From contig CAILXF010000021.1 in assembly GCA_903838125.1 (NCBI GenBank), forward strand, positions 1-51,573: a DNA stretch of 51,573 bases, read 5' to 3'. Below, piece by piece: positions 38,261 through 48,120 of this stretch (position 1 is the first letter of the stretch; each line of letters begins with the position of its first letter). Source of the stretch: an uncultured Pseudomonadota bacterium. GTDB taxonomy: Bacteria > Pseudomonadota > Gammaproteobacteria > Burkholderiales > Methylophilaceae. A program made the position numbers and the translations under genes. Below the pieces are notes generated by a model. That model was not told the DNA's origin. It did not search any database and was given only the letters and a program-made list of their open reading frames with translations.

Positions 38261-39406
38261 ATGAATAGCATCTACTTTGATCATAATGCCACTACCGCGC
38301 TTAATAGCCAGGTGTTAGCGCGCATGTTGCCTTGGCTGGAAATGCAAACAGGCAATCCCACTAGTCGCCATATTTATGGTCGCTCAGCACGAGATGCCAT
38401 TGAATACGCTCGTGGCCAAGTAGCTGAATCCTGCGGCGCCTATGCCTCACAAGTAATCTTTACTTCTTGCGGCACAGAAGCCAATAATTTTGCCGTAAAA
38501 GGCATCGCGGCCAATCGCCCTGAGATGCAAATTTTAAGTAGCAAAATTGAACATCCTTGCGTGACACGTCCAGCGCTAGCCATGCAAGCATTGGGTTCCG
38601 TTAGCCGCCAAATTGGCGTGAACGCGAATGGGCAATTGGACTTAGCGCAATTAACAGAACAACTTAATATCCACACCAGTTTGGTATCGGTCATGTTAGC
38701 GAATAATGAAACTGGTGTGATTCAAGATGTGGCCAATGTTGCTGAACTTGCCAGAACCGCAGGCGCCTTTTCACATACTGATGCAGTTCAGGCATTGGGC
38801 AAAATCAAGCTGAATTTTACAGACCTGAATGTGCATGCGATGACCATTTCCAGTCATAAAATTCATGGCCCGCAAGGTGCAGCCGCGCTTATTTTAGATA
38901 AGCGACTGGATATACAACCATTGTTGCATGGCGGTGGTCAAGAGCGGGGTTTACGTAGTGGCACCGAGAATATCGCCGCCATTGTAGGCTTTGGAGCAGC
39001 CTGTGAACTAGCCGCAACGAATACACAAAGTTTTATTACACATACCCTAGCGTTGCGCGAGCAACTAGAGCGTGGTTTAGCGCAGATGAAGGTGACCATT
39101 TTTGGCGGTCAAGTAGCCCGCTTAAGTAATACCAGTTTTTTTGCGATAGACGGCATTGAAGGCGAAACATTAGTGATGGCGTTGGATCGGAAAAACTTCG
39201 CAGTGGCCAGCGGCTCCGCCTGCTCTAGCGACAGCACCGAACCCAGCCATGTACTGCTTGCAATGGGTGTAGATGCCGATGTGGCACGTGGCGCAGTTCG
39301 CGTAAGTTTTGGTGCGCAGAATACAAGTGAAGAAGTAGCCGATTTTTTAGCCATACTGCAGCATGAAATTTTAAGATTGAAGCAATTGACCGCAATGGCG
39401 GCCTAA
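38261..39406 (+). CDS. Second cysteine desulfurase (NifS/IscS-like) in the Isc operon
   Basis: A PLP enzyme that takes sulfur from cysteine. It has 381 residues with PLP lysine K200 (SSHKIHG), catalytic cysteine C321 in a long loop (SGSACSSDSTEPSHVLLAMG), and NNETGVIQD. It is a group-I desulfurase but clearly different from the canonical iscS next to it, for example in lacking the C-terminal IscU-docking end. It starts 9 bases after iscR and ends 66 bases before iscS. Some betaproteobacteria carry such a tandem pair; whether it serves another acceptor is unknown. Confidence 0.92.
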   Translation: MNSIYFDHNATTALNSQVLARMLPWLEMQTGNPTSRHIYGRSARDAIEYARGQVAESCGAYASQVIFTSCGTEANNFAVKGIAANRPEMQILSSKIEHPCVTRPALAMQALGSVSRQIGVNANGQLDLAQLTEQLNIHTSLVSVMLANNETGVIQDVANVAELARTAGAFSHTDAVQALGKIKLNFTDLNVHAMTISSHKIHGPQGAAALILDKRLDIQPLLHGGGQERGLRSGTENIAAIVGFGAACELAATNTQSFITHTLALREQLERGLAQMKVTIFGGQVARLSNTSFFAIDGIEGETLVMALDRKNFAVASGSACSSDSTEPSHVLLAMGVDADVARGAVRVSFGAQNTSEEVADFLAILQHEILRLKQLTAMAA

Positions 39407-39472
39407 GGCTCAAAAGCATAAAAGTGTACTTCGGTGCAGGAATTTAATTAAATATAAATGCAAGGATAAGCA

Positions 39473-40744
39473 ATGTCAGCAACAATAGAAATGCCAGTAG
39501 TCAAAGATACCTTCAACGCAGACGGCCATGCGCATGACGCGCAGCCAATCTATTTAGATTACTCAGCCACAACACCGGTTGATCCTCGCGTAGCTGCCAA
39601 AATGATTCCATACATTACCGAACATTTTGGTAACCCTGCCTCACGTAGCCACCCTTATGGATGGACTGCAGAAAAAGCGGTGGAAAACGCGCGTGAAGAA
39701 GTGGCGAAATTAGTTGGTGCTGATCCACGTGAAATTGTATGGACATCAGGTGCGACAGAGTCGAACAACCTAGCCATTAAGGGCGCTGCTAATTTTTATA
39801 GCGGCAAAGGTAAGCATATTATTACTGTGGCTACAGAACATAAAGCGGTGATTGACCCTGTTCGTGAGTTGGAGCGTCAAGGTTTTGAGGCAACATTCTT
39901 ACAGCCAGAGCCGAATGGTTTAGTAGATTTAGCTAAGTTCAAGGCAGCCATTCGCCCTGACACCGTTCTTGCATCAGTGATGTTTGTAAATAATGAAATC
40001 GGCGTGATTCAAGACATTACGGCCATTGGTAATATCTGCCGGGAAAATGGCATTATTTTTCATGTCGATGCAGCGCAGGCGACTGGCAAAGTAGATATTG
40101 ATTTAGAAAGCTTACCCGTTGATTTAATGAGCTTTTGTGCGCATAAAACTTACGGGCCTAAAGGTATCGGCGCATTATATGTACGCCGTAAGCCAAGAAT
40201 CAGAATCGAAGCACAAATGCACGGCGGCGGTCACGAGCGTGGGATGCGTTCTGGCACTTTGGCTACGCATCAAATCGTGGGCATGGGTGAAGCGTTCCGC
40301 ATTGCCCGTGAAGAAATGCATGAGGAAAACAAACGCATTACTCACCTACGTGACAAATTATTGCATGGCCTAGAAACCATGGAGGAAGTCTATGTGAATG
40401 GCGATTTAGAGCACCGCGTGCCACATAACCTCAATATCAGCTTTAACTATGTTGAAGGTGAATCACTGATTATGGCGGTGAAAGGCATCGCAGTTTCTAG
40501 CGGTTCGGCTTGCACATCAGCAAGCTTAGAGCCTAGCTATGTATTGCGCGCTTTAGGTCGTTCAGATGAACTCGCCCATAGCTCAATTCGCTTCTCAATC
40601 GGACGCTTTACAACTGAAGAAGATGTAGATTACACCATTAAGTTAATGAGAAGTAAAATTGATAAATTAAGAGACTTATCCCCATTATGGGAAATGTTTA
40701 AGGACGGCATCGATTTATCTAAGGTGCAATGGGCATCACATTAA
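39473..40744 (+). CDS. iscS: Cysteine desulfurase IscS
   Basis: The main sulfur donor for Fe-S cluster assembly and tRNA thiolation. It has 423 residues; residues 1-22 are an N-terminal extension relative to the 404-residue E. coli protein. PLP lysine K225 ([10 protein letters not shown]), active-site cysteine C347 ([19 protein letters not shown]) and the IscU-binding C-terminus ([21 protein letters not shown] with its first and last parts conserved) are present. AAGGA lies upstream. Followed by iscU after 88 bases. Confidence 0.97.
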   Translation: MSATIEMPVVKDTFNADGHAHDAQPIYLDYSATTPVDPRVAAKMIPYITEHFGNPASRSHPYGWTAEKAVENAREEVAKLVGADPREIVWTSGATESNNLAIKGAANFYSGKGKHIITVATEHKAVIDPVRELERQGFEATFLQPEPNGLVDLAKFKAAIRPDTVLASVMFVNNEIGVIQDITAIGNICRENGIIFHVDAAQATGKVDIDLESLPVDLMSFCAHKTYGPKGIGALYVRRKPRIRIEAQMHGGGHERGMRSGTLATHQIVGMGEAFRIAREEMHEENKRITHLRDKLLHGLETMEEVYVNGDLEHRVPHNLNISFNYVEGESLIMAVKGIAVSSGSACTSASLEPSYVLRALGRSDELAHSSIRFSIGRFTTEEDVDYTIKLMRSKIDKLRDLSPLWEMFKDGIDLSKVQWASH

Positions 40745-40832
40745 GCACAATAGTGAGTAGGTAATCTGTAGTTTTGCATTAAATACAAAACGACGATCCG
40801 TAACTAACATAGCAGTATCAAGGAGAAGTAAA

Positions 40833-41228
40833 ATGGCATATTCAGATAAAGTTTTAGATCACTATGAAAATCCACGTAACGTGGGCACATTAGATAAAAA
40901 CGACCCAAACGTTGGTACCGGCATGGTCGGCGCACCAGCATGTGGCGATGTAATGAAGCTGATGATCAAAGTAAATGATGCAGGCATTATTGAAGACGCG
41001 AAGTTTAAAACTTATGGTTGCGGCTCAGCGATTGCTTCTAGCTCATTGGTGACTGAGTGGCTAAAAGGCAAGACAGTAGACGAAGCCTACGCAATTAAAA
41101 ACTCAGCCATTGCAGAAGAGCTGGCTTTACCACCAGTAAAAATCCATTGCTCAGTATTGGCTGAAGATGCGATTAAAGCTGCGGTAGCCGATATCAAAGC
41201 AAAACAGTTAGCTAAGGCATCTGCGTAA
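40833..41228 (+). CDS. iscU: Fe-S cluster assembly scaffold IscU
   Basis: A scaffold on which [2Fe-2S] clusters form before transfer. It has 131 residues with ligands C37 (GAPACGD, including D39), C63 (YGCGSA), H105 and C106 (KIHCSVLAEDAI), and the HscA-recognition LPPVK motif (99-103). AAGGAGAAG gives a strong ribosome binding site. Confidence 0.98.
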   Translation: MAYSDKVLDHYENPRNVGTLDKNDPNVGTGMVGAPACGDVMKLMIKVNDAGIIEDAKFKTYGCGSAIASSSLVTEWLKGKTVDEAYAIKNSAIAEELALPPVKIHCSVLAEDAIKAAVADIKAKQLAKASA

Positions 41229-41286
41229 TATAATGTTCACGCGTTCAAAATTAACAATAATTTTTAAAGTTTAAAGATACAAGACT

Positions 41287-41610
41287 ATGGCGATTACCCT
41301 CACGCAAACAGCTGCAAATCGTGTTGAAACTTTCCTTGCCAATCGAGGTAAAGGCTTAGGGTTACGCTTGGGCGTCAAAACTACCGGTTGCTCTGGTATG
41401 GCGTACACCTTAGAATTTGTGGATAGCTTGAATGAAGAGGACACCATGTTTGAAAGTAATGGCGTCAAAATTATTGTTGATCCGAAAAGCTTGGTGTATA
41501 TCGATGGCACAGAGCTGGACTTCACCAAAGAAGGCCTGAACGAAGGCTTTAAGTTTATCAACCCAAACGTGAAAGACGAATGTGGTTGTGGTGAAAGCTT
41601 TACGGTTTGA
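41287..41610 (+). CDS. iscA: Iron-sulfur assembly protein IscA
   Basis: An A-type carrier of 107 residues with the three conserved cysteines C35 (TGCSGMAY), C99 and C101 (ECGCGESF). Accepts iron or clusters from IscU. Its stop overlaps the hscB TTG start. Confidence 0.97.
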   Translation: MAITLTQTAANRVETFLANRGKGLGLRLGVKTTGCSGMAYTLEFVDSLNEEDTMFESNGVKIIVDPKSLVYIDGTELDFTKEGLNEGFKFINPNVKDECGCGESFTV

Positions 41611-42128
41611 CGGAAAACTATTTTGAATTATTTGGCTTAGCGCCTAGCTTTAATATTGAGCTTGCCACATTCGAAAACAATTTCAGAAAAATACAGTCAG
41701 CCTCGCATCCAGATCGCTTTGTTACTGGGACTGCAGCTGAAAAGCTCAGCGCTATGCAACTAGCAACATTAGCCAATGAAGCGTATCAAACTCTGAAGAG
41801 CCCTGCCAACCGAGCTAAATATTTACTTGAACTGCAAGGCATCAAGGCGATTAGTGAAACCAATACTGCTATGCCTACTGACTTTTTAATGCAGCAGATG
41901 GAGTGGCGAGAAGCATTAGAGGATGCCAAAGCTGCGAAAGATATAGTTGCTTTAGAGCAGTTACACGCTGAAATACAATTAGAGGGTAAAGCCTTGCATG
42001 CCAATCTAGTTGACTTACTGGATATTAAAAAAGATTACAGCACAGCCACGGACACCACGCGCAAACTCATTTTTATTGATAAAGTGTGTGCTGACATTAA
42101 CAAAGCAATTGAACATCTAGACAACTAA
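41607..42128 (+). CDS. hscB: Co-chaperone HscB
   Basis: A J-domain protein of 173 residues that brings IscU to HscA. The J domain is at the N-terminus ([22 protein letters not shown] at 34-36) and the helical IscU-binding domain at the C-terminus. The TTG start lies within the iscA stop (TTGA), so translation is coupled; no earlier or later ATG gives a complete J domain. Confidence 0.95.
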   Translation: MTENYFELFGLAPSFNIELATFENNFRKIQSASHPDRFVTGTAAEKLSAMQLATLANEAYQTLKSPANRAKYLLELQGIKAISETNTAMPTDFLMQQMEWREALEDAKAAKDIVALEQLHAEIQLEGKALHANLVDLLDIKKDYSTATDTTRKLIFIDKVCADINKAIEHLDN

Positions 42129-42129
42129 T

Positions 42130-43992
42130 ATGGCACTACTGCAAATATCCGAACCTGGCATGAGCGCCGCACCCCACGAACACAAGTTGGCAGTGGGCAT
42201 AGATCTCGGTACGACCAACTCCTTAGTCGCTACTGTACGTAGCGGACTCAGCCATGTGCTGGGCGATGAGCATGGTCATACGCTATTACCCTCAGTGGTT
42301 CACTATGCCGAAAACGGAGTGGTCGTGGTGGGCACGGAAGCGCAAAAGAAACAAAATAGCGATCCACATAACACGATTGTTTCGGTCAAACGATTCATGG
42401 GGCGTGGCTTAAAAGATATTGATACCACACAACTGCCCTACCACTTTGCAGAGCAAGCTGGCATGCTACAGATAGAAACGCGCGCTGGGATTAAAAGCCC
42501 AGTTGAAGTTTCAGCAGAAATTCTAAAAGTGCTCAAAGCCCGCGCCGAAGAGGCCCTGGGTGGTGAATTGATAGGCGCAGTCATTACCGTTCCCGCCTAT
42601 TTTGATGATGCTCAGCGTCAAGCTACGAAAGATGCTGCGCGCTTAGCTGGCCTTAATGTATTTCGTCTACTAAATGAGCCTACAGCAGCCGCTGTAGCCT
42701 ACGGCCTAGATAACGCTAGCGAAGGTGTTTATGTCATTTATGACTTAGGCGGCGGCACCTTTGATGTGTCTATTTTACAGCTAAGCAAAGGCGTGTTTGA
42801 GGTGCTAGCCACCAATGGCGACTCTGCACTTGGCGGTGATGACTTTGATCATCGTATTTACTGCTGGATCTTAGAAACTGCGAAGCTATCGCCACGCAAT
42901 GCCCACGACACACGTCTGCTCATGAGTAAATCACGCGAGGCAAAAGAATGGCTAACCGCGCACGCTGAAACACAAATCAGCTGCTTAATGAGCGATGGCG
43001 AATTTGTAAACCTGACGATAAGTTGCGAGCAATTTACGGCGCTCACCGCCAACTTAGTACAAAAAACCTTAAGCCCAATTCGTAAAGCGATGCGCGATGC
43101 TGGATTATCTATTGAAAACATAGATGGCGTCGTCATGGTCGGTGGCGCAACGCGTATGCCACAAATCCAGCAAGTGGTCGCCGAATACTTTAAACAAACA
43201 CCATTGACTAATTTAGATCCTGACAAAGTGGTTGCCCTTGGTGCTGCAATTCAAGCCAATGTGTTGGCGGGCAATAAGAGTGATGACGAACTACTCTTAC
43301 TTGATGTCATTCCATTATCTTTAGGGCTTGAAACTTTTGGTGGCTTAGCTGAAAAAGTCATCCATAGAAATAGTACGTTGCCAGTAGCGCGCGCTCAAGA
43401 ATTTACCACCTATAAAGACGGTCAAACCGCGATGAGCATCCACGTGGTGCAAGGCGAACGTGAGCTAGTCAGCGACTGCAGGTCATTAGCGCGCTTTGAT
43501 CTTCGCGGCATACCACCTATGGTGGCTGGTGCAGCTAGAATTCGGGTCACTTTTACTGTAGATGCCGATGGTTTGTTGTCAGTTTCCGCACGTGAAATCT
43601 CAAGCAATGTAGAAGCACACATCGCCGTTAAACCTTCATATGGCTTGAGTGAGGATGAAATTACTAACATGCTTAAAGCCTCGTTTAATAGTGCTGAAGC
43701 AGATAAGTCAGCACGAATGCTGACCGAAGCCCGCGTATCAGCAGGCGCGATTATTAGTGCAGTGAACGCTGCTTTAGAGGCTGACAGCGCTTTAATTAAC
43801 AAAGATCAAGTGTCTGCCATTCAAGATGAAATTAAACGATTAGCCGCAATTTGTACCACCGATGATACCGACGCAATTCATGCTGGGGTAGAAACACTTA
43901 ATCATGCCACCGAAGAATTTGCTGCAGTGCGTATGAATGCCAGTGTAAGTCGCGCTTTAGCGGGTAAAGCATTAGACGAGATTAAGTTGTAG
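42130..43992 (+). CDS. hscA: Hsp70-type chaperone HscA
   Basis: A specialised Hsp70 (620 residues) that drives cluster release from IscU. ATPase motifs: [39 protein letters not shown]. The substrate-binding domain follows from about residue 395, with [20 protein letters not shown]. Start one base after the hscB stop. Confidence 0.97.
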   Translation: MALLQISEPGMSAAPHEHKLAVGIDLGTTNSLVATVRSGLSHVLGDEHGHTLLPSVVHYAENGVVVVGTEAQKKQNSDPHNTIVSVKRFMGRGLKDIDTTQLPYHFAEQAGMLQIETRAGIKSPVEVSAEILKVLKARAEEALGGELIGAVITVPAYFDDAQRQATKDAARLAGLNVFRLLNEPTAAAVAYGLDNASEGVYVIYDLGGGTFDVSILQLSKGVFEVLATNGDSALGGDDFDHRIYCWILETAKLSPRNAHDTRLLMSKSREAKEWLTAHAETQISCLMSDGEFVNLTISCEQFTALTANLVQKTLSPIRKAMRDAGLSIENIDGVVMVGGATRMPQIQQVVAEYFKQTPLTNLDPDKVVALGAAIQANVLAGNKSDDELLLLDVIPLSLGLETFGGLAEKVIHRNSTLPVARAQEFTTYKDGQTAMSIHVVQGERELVSDCRSLARFDLRGIPPMVAGAARIRVTFTVDADGLLSVSAREISSNVEAHIAVKPSYGLSEDEITNMLKASFNSAEADKSARMLTEARVSAGAIISAVNAALEADSALINKDQVSAIQDEIKRLAAICTTDDTDAIHAGVETLNHATEEFAAVRMNASVSRALAGKALDEIKL

Positions 43993-44009
43993 GATTATTA
44001 GGAAATAAG

Positions 44010-44351
44010 ATGCCACAAATTATTGTATTGCCCCACTTAGAGCTTTGCCCTGAGGGCGCGGCGATTGAAGCCAACGTAGGCGATTCTATCTGCGAAGTGT
44101 TACTGAAAAATCATATTGATATTGACCACGCTTGCGATATGGCATGCGCGTGCACTACCTGCCACGTCATCATAAGAGAAGGCTTTAAAACTATAGAGCC
44201 GTCCGATGATCAAGAAGATGACTTGCTAGATAAAGCTTGGGGTTTAGAACCTAACTCACGCTTATCCTGCCAAGCTATTGTTGGCAATGAAGACTTAGTG
44301 GTAGAAATCCCTAAGTACAGTATCAATATGGCAAAAGAGGGGCACCGCTAG
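44010..44351 (+). CDS. fdx: [2Fe-2S] ferredoxin of the Isc system
   Basis: An adrenodoxin-type ferredoxin of 113 residues with cluster ligands C42, C48, C51 and C87, and the acidic partner-docking loop SDDQEDDLLDKAWGLE. Provides electrons for cluster assembly. AGGAAA lies before the ATG. No iscX follows; the next gene is on the other strand. Confidence 0.96.
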   Translation: MPQIIVLPHLELCPEGAAIEANVGDSICEVLLKNHIDIDHACDMACACTTCHVIIREGFKTIEPSDDQEDDLLDKAWGLEPNSRLSCQAIVGNEDLVVEIPKYSINMAKEGHR

Positions 44352-44358
44352 CGCCCCT
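44338..44358. terminator. Weak hairpin at the convergent fdx/sulP ends
   Basis: AGGGGC and GCCCCT with a 9-base loop overlap the fdx stop. Next to it lies the 12-base palindrome CTAATGCATTAG and two copies of GCTAGCGC (44347-44354, 44368-44375). No T-run. Confidence 0.35.
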
Positions 44359-44368
44359 AATGCATTAG

Positions 44369-45904
44369 CTAGCGCTGGTGATACTTGTTATGCAAGTTAT
44401 CCCAATGCACATCTACCGTGCCCCCAGTAGCCATATACTGACGCTGCCAACTACTTAGCAAGTCAATGCATGCATAGTCTATATAATTTAGATCCTTAAA
44501 CACTATTTTCACGTTTTGTTTTAGTGCCAGTCCATCTAATACTGCAGCCAATTTTGGTAAACCAATAATGGTGGCTGAGCCTAACAATTGCAGTTCCAAA
44601 GTATTATCTTCTGATTTCTTCAGTACATTCACTTTTAAATACGAGAATACATACAGCAACTTAATCAGTGACAACAACAAGCCAACCATAATACCTGTCA
44701 ATAAATTGGTACTAACAATAGTCGCGATAGTGACAAGATAAATGCCGACTTTTGCGCGTCCAAAACGTCGCAACTCCGGCAAAATTTTAGGGTAAGCCAA
44801 TTTATATCCTGTAAACACCAAAACCGCAGCCAAGGACGAAACTGGAATATATTTCAAAGTAAACGTAAATACGCTAATAAAAAGTAGTAACCAAAAGCCA
44901 TGCAAAATAGTTGAAGTGCGTGACTTAGCCCCTGCTGCCACATTGGCACTAGAACGCACAATCACCCCAGTCATTGGCAATACGCTTAAAAAACCGCAAA
45001 TAGTATTTCCGATGCCTTGGGAGAACAGCTCTTTATCGTATTGAGTGCGCACGCCATTATGCATTTGATCGACAGCTGATGCGGACAGCAAAGACTCAGC
45101 ACTGGCCACAAATGCCAAAGAAAATACCTGTATTAACACCGGCACATTAAAAGTGGCATAAAAATCTACAAGACTAGGCAACTGTATGGCGCTAAAAATA
45201 TTACCCATATCTTTAGGGTCGCTAAATAAATCTGCAATGTACTTAATGTCTAGGTGCATTACATTGGCCACCAAGATGGCCAGCAAAACGCCAACTAAGG
45301 CGCTAGGTACCAACTTTAGTTTTTTTGGTGCAAAACTCGTCCACATTACAATGGCTACAATTGTGAGCATTCCTATCAATCCAGCTGCCAAATGACCATT
45401 TAGCCCTGAGATAGACTCGGAAATCGCAGTTGGAAAATTCATAATATTTTGTATGCCATTCGCCAACGGCTTTCGATCAAACATTACATGAAACTGCGAA
45501 CCCATAATCAAAATACCAATACCAGCCAACATACCGTGTATTACTGCCGGTGAAATTGCCCTAAACCACACGCCCAACTTAAAATGACCAGCCAACATTT
45601 GCAGCATGCCTGCTAACATTAAAATCTCACCAAATAATGCAAATCCATTTTTAGCAATTATCTCTACCACCAATACGACCAAGCCCGCCGCTGGACCGCT
45701 AACCGTTAATGGCGACCCTGCAATAGACCCGACAAAGATACCACCAATAATGCCCGTAATCACACCAGCAGTTGGAGGCAAGCCAGAGGCGATGGCAATG
45801 CCCAAGCACAATGGTATCGCCACTAAAAAGACCACGATAGAGGCTAAAAAATCAGATCCAAAATTGGCTTTAAGTTGACTGAAATCAAATAATTGTTTAG
45901 ACAT
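44369..45904 (-). CDS. SulP-family anion permease
   Basis: An inner-membrane transporter of 511 residues. About 11-12 hydrophobic segments, including the family signature region LVAIPLCLGIAIASGLPPTA and GSPLTVSGPAAGLVVLVVEI, are followed by a C-terminal STAS-like domain (ELQLLGSATIIGLPKLAAVL; NYIDYACIDLLSSW). Substrates in the family are sulfate, bicarbonate, or other anions; the sequence does not settle which. No carbonic anhydrase or sulfate-assimilation gene is adjacent. A TATAAT (complement of 45934-45939) lies upstream without a good -35. Confidence 0.9.
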   Translation of the reverse strand: MSKQLFDFSQLKANFGSDFLASIVVFLVAIPLCLGIAIASGLPPTAGVITGIIGGIFVGSIAGSPLTVSGPAAGLVVLVVEIIAKNGFALFGEILMLAGMLQMLAGHFKLGVWFRAISPAVIHGMLAGIGILIMGSQFHVMFDRKPLANGIQNIMNFPTAISESISGLNGHLAAGLIGMLTIVAIVMWTSFAPKKLKLVPSALVGVLLAILVANVMHLDIKYIADLFSDPKDMGNIFSAIQLPSLVDFYATFNVPVLIQVFSLAFVASAESLLSASAVDQMHNGVRTQYDKELFSQGIGNTICGFLSVLPMTGVIVRSSANVAAGAKSRTSTILHGFWLLLFISVFTFTLKYIPVSSLAAVLVFTGYKLAYPKILPELRRFGRAKVGIYLVTIATIVSTNLLTGIMVGLLLSLIKLLYVFSYLKVNVLKKSEDNTLELQLLGSATIIGLPKLAAVLDGLALKQNVKIVFKDLNYIDYACIDLLSSWQRQYMATGGTVDVHWDNLHNKYHQR

Positions 45905-46062
45905 AACAAGCTTCTATAAAAATAACTTGCGTGATTATACCTTGAGCATTGTTTTTTACTATGCACTGCGACCTCTGCACTTATAGATACCCTTTGGATT
46001 AGGCAGGTTAACGACGCTCTGCTTATTTAAAGAACCCTTTCACACACGGCATAAATAACTGT

Positions 46063-46263
46063 ATGCGCTTCTACGAATTTCAAACAATAAAACCCATCAA
46101 GTCACTAACAACACCATCACAAGCCAGAATTAATGCGTTAAAACAGCAGCAAACAAAGGCTAAGACGGCATTAAGTGCTGAACGTGAACGGCAACAACAA
46201 GCTAAGGCAACAGAACGAGTACAAAAAGCACAACAGGCTTTGACTAAGGCTAGATTGCCTTAA
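46063..46263 (+). CDS. Small charged coiled-coil-like protein of unknown function
   Basis: A protein of 66 residues: MRFYEFQTIKPIKSLTTPSQ, then a highly charged helix rich in Lys, Gln, Ala and Arg (KAKTALSAERERQQQAKATE). No clear ribosome binding site. A good terminator lies just downstream. I recall short phage-associated proteins with a similar 'MR-x-x-EF ... P-x-x-P-L-T-P-x-Q-A-R-I' start; that is memory, not a search result, and no other phage gene is in the window. Confidence 0.6.
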   Translation: MRFYEFQTIKPIKSLTTPSQARINALKQQQTKAKTALSAERERQQQAKATERVQKAQQALTKARLP

Positions 46264-46291
46264 TGTGTTTTAAACGAAAGTGATAGGCAAT

Positions 46292-46316
46292 AAAAAACCC
46301 GCCGAAGCGGGTTTTA
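46292..46316. terminator. Bidirectional terminator between the small gene and the porin gene
   Basis: AAAACCCGC-CGAA-GCGGGTTTT with T-runs on both strands, between convergent genes. Confidence 0.9.
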
Positions 46317-46342
46317 GTTTTACTAAGACTAAGAAGTGATTC

Positions 46343-47899
46343 TTAGAATTTGTAAGTTACGTCAAACTGCATTAAGTTTAATTTAGTTAAGTCACCACTA
46401 AGATCACCGATACCCATTGCGTAGTAAGATGTATTTTTCTTATCGCCGTGTGCTGCAGTAAAGTTAAGCGCAACATTGTCTTCTACGTTGTATTGTGCTT
46501 TGAAAGTTGTACCCTTCATATTTACACGACCGTCAAAGATGTCTGAGTCAACTAAAGCTGAATCTACTGACCAGATACCTACACTTTGATACCAAAGCTT
46601 AGTATTCCAGTCACCTTTTGCCATTTTGTTACCTTCAAAGGCTTTAAGATCTTTAGCAGAACCAACTGACAAGCCCAATGACCAAGCAATGTTATCAGAA
46701 CCAGAAGAACCATTAACTGCCGTCGCTATGCCAGAGTTTCTAGCGCGATCATCAGCAGATGTATTGATTGCAAAATGCTCAAATAGACGTACACCAACAT
46801 TACCTGCAGCCATATAATTAACTTCAGCTGGAATTTCAATGATATTTAAATCATTAACACCCCATAAGTTACCCTTAGAGCTGTTTGCTGCACCTGCAGT
46901 TGTTGCAGTTGAAGCTGTAGTTACATATGGGCCTGGGGAAGTTCCAGTTGTAGTGTAGGTAGTTGTTGCAGTTCCACCATTTGGTACAGAAGCACCAAAG
47001 TTAGTAGAGTAAGGATTTTTACTATAAGCTGAATAAGTTAAAGCAGCTTTAGCTGAAGTGTTGTCATTAAATGCTTTTCTTAAACCAGCTTGGAAAGCAA
47101 ACAATTGTGCTGAGCCTGCTGCAGTAGCCATTGCAGCACCTGAAGTTGGAGCTACACCAAATGCAGTTGATTGAGCGCCTGATGATGGAACACCACCAAC
47201 AAGTTTTCTAACACCCATATATTCACTTTGAACTGCTGTTAAGAACACATCAGCGTCGCCAACTTTGAAAGTTGCTTTTTCAACTAAACCTTCAACGTTT
47301 AAGTCAGCATCCCAAACCATAGAAGATGTATAAAGCGGGTTGTTCATACGACCTGCTTCAACAGCTAACCAATCAGTTGCTTTAAAACCTACTGTTGCAC
47401 GTTTAAGGAACAATGCTTGTTTAGAGTCCACTTCGTTAGATGCTAATGAACCAAAGTCAGCATTATCTGAACGGCCTTTAGCGCCCATAACCATTGCTAA
47501 ATCTGAATACCAGTTACCGGCTTCAGTTTTAACACCTAAAGTCATTTTGTAACGAGCACGGCCTAATTTTGTTTCTGAGATAGCTGCATTGGCAACGCCA
47601 GTTCCAGCATCATTTGTACGATCTTCGAAACGAACACGAATATCACCGTATACAGTTGCGTTGTCGATAGCATCAGAAACTTTTAGTTTTGAAGCTTTTT
47701 TCAATGCTTTAGCTTGACCTGCAGCTTCTTCAGTGCGGCCTTTAGTTAATAAAGCGCCTTCTTCTTCTGTTAATACGCCTTTAGCTACTAGCGCGTTAAC
47801 GATATCTGTTGTTGAATCGGCCATTGCGTTCACGCCGAAACCCATTAAAAATGAGCCTGCTAATGTTGCTGCTACTAAATTACGTAGTTTAAAGTTCAT
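46343..47899 (-). CDS. Outer-membrane porin
   Basis: A protein of 518 residues: signal peptide about 1-27 (LVAATLAGSFLMGFGVNAMA), a short helical or coiled segment (TTDIVNALVAKGVLTEEEGA, AKALKKASKLKVSDA), then a long beta-barrel-like region of alternating residues ending in QFDVTYKF with the C-terminal Phe used by the Bam machinery. This layout matches putative porins of the Porin_5 type. A Ser/Thr/Gly/Ala-rich loop lies at about residues 230-340. GAGGGGA precedes the ATG. A Pho box upstream suggests phosphate-starvation control, so phosphate or another anion is a plausible substrate. Confidence 0.88.
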   Translation of the reverse strand: MNFKLRNLVAATLAGSFLMGFGVNAMADSTTDIVNALVAKGVLTEEEGALLTKGRTEEAAGQAKALKKASKLKVSDAIDNATVYGDIRVRFEDRTNDAGTGVANAAISETKLGRARYKMTLGVKTEAGNWYSDLAMVMGAKGRSDNADFGSLASNEVDSKQALFLKRATVGFKATDWLAVEAGRMNNPLYTSSMVWDADLNVEGLVEKATFKVGDADVFLTAVQSEYMGVRKLVGGVPSSGAQSTAFGVAPTSGAAMATAAGSAQLFAFQAGLRKAFNDNTSAKAALTYSAYSKNPYSTNFGASVPNGGTATTTYTTTGTSPGPYVTTASTATTAGAANSSKGNLWGVNDLNIIEIPAEVNYMAAGNVGVRLFEHFAINTSADDRARNSGIATAVNGSSGSDNIAWSLGLSVGSAKDLKAFEGNKMAKGDWNTKLWYQSVGIWSVDSALVDSDIFDGRVNMKGTTFKAQYNVEDNVALNFTAAHGDKKNTSYYAMGIGDLSGDLTKLNLMQFDVTYKF

Positions 47900-47950
47900 G
47901 CAAAATCCCCTCGTTTAATTAAAAATAATACTGCTTTCTCAACAGTCGTC

Positions 47951-47984
47951 ATTCTGTGGCTTCAATGTGACAGTTTGATGACAG
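47951..47984 (-). promoter_or_regulatory. Pho box and -10 of the porin gene
   Basis: On the minus strand CTGTCATCAAACTGTCAC (47984-47967) matches 17 of 18 positions of the PhoB consensus. Exactly 10 bases later comes CAGAAT (47956-47951). The predicted transcript starts about 45 bases before the ATG. Confidence 0.75.
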
Positions 47985-48062
47985 ATAATGAATAAGTAGA
48001 TTATTAGCAACAAGGCGTTGTATTTTTACAACATAGGCTGAATGCATAGTGGATCAATCAAT

Positions 48063-48098
48063 AAAAAAAGGCCCCAAACCTTAAGTCAGGGGCCCTTT
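48063..48098 (-). terminator. Terminator after lysS
   Basis: GGCCCC (48070-48075) and GGGGCC (48089-48094) pair; on the minus strand a T-run follows (A-run 48063-48069). It lies about 25 bases beyond the lysS stop. Confidence 0.85.
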
Positions 48099-48120
48099 TC
48101 ATTAGCAAGATATTTTTTAC

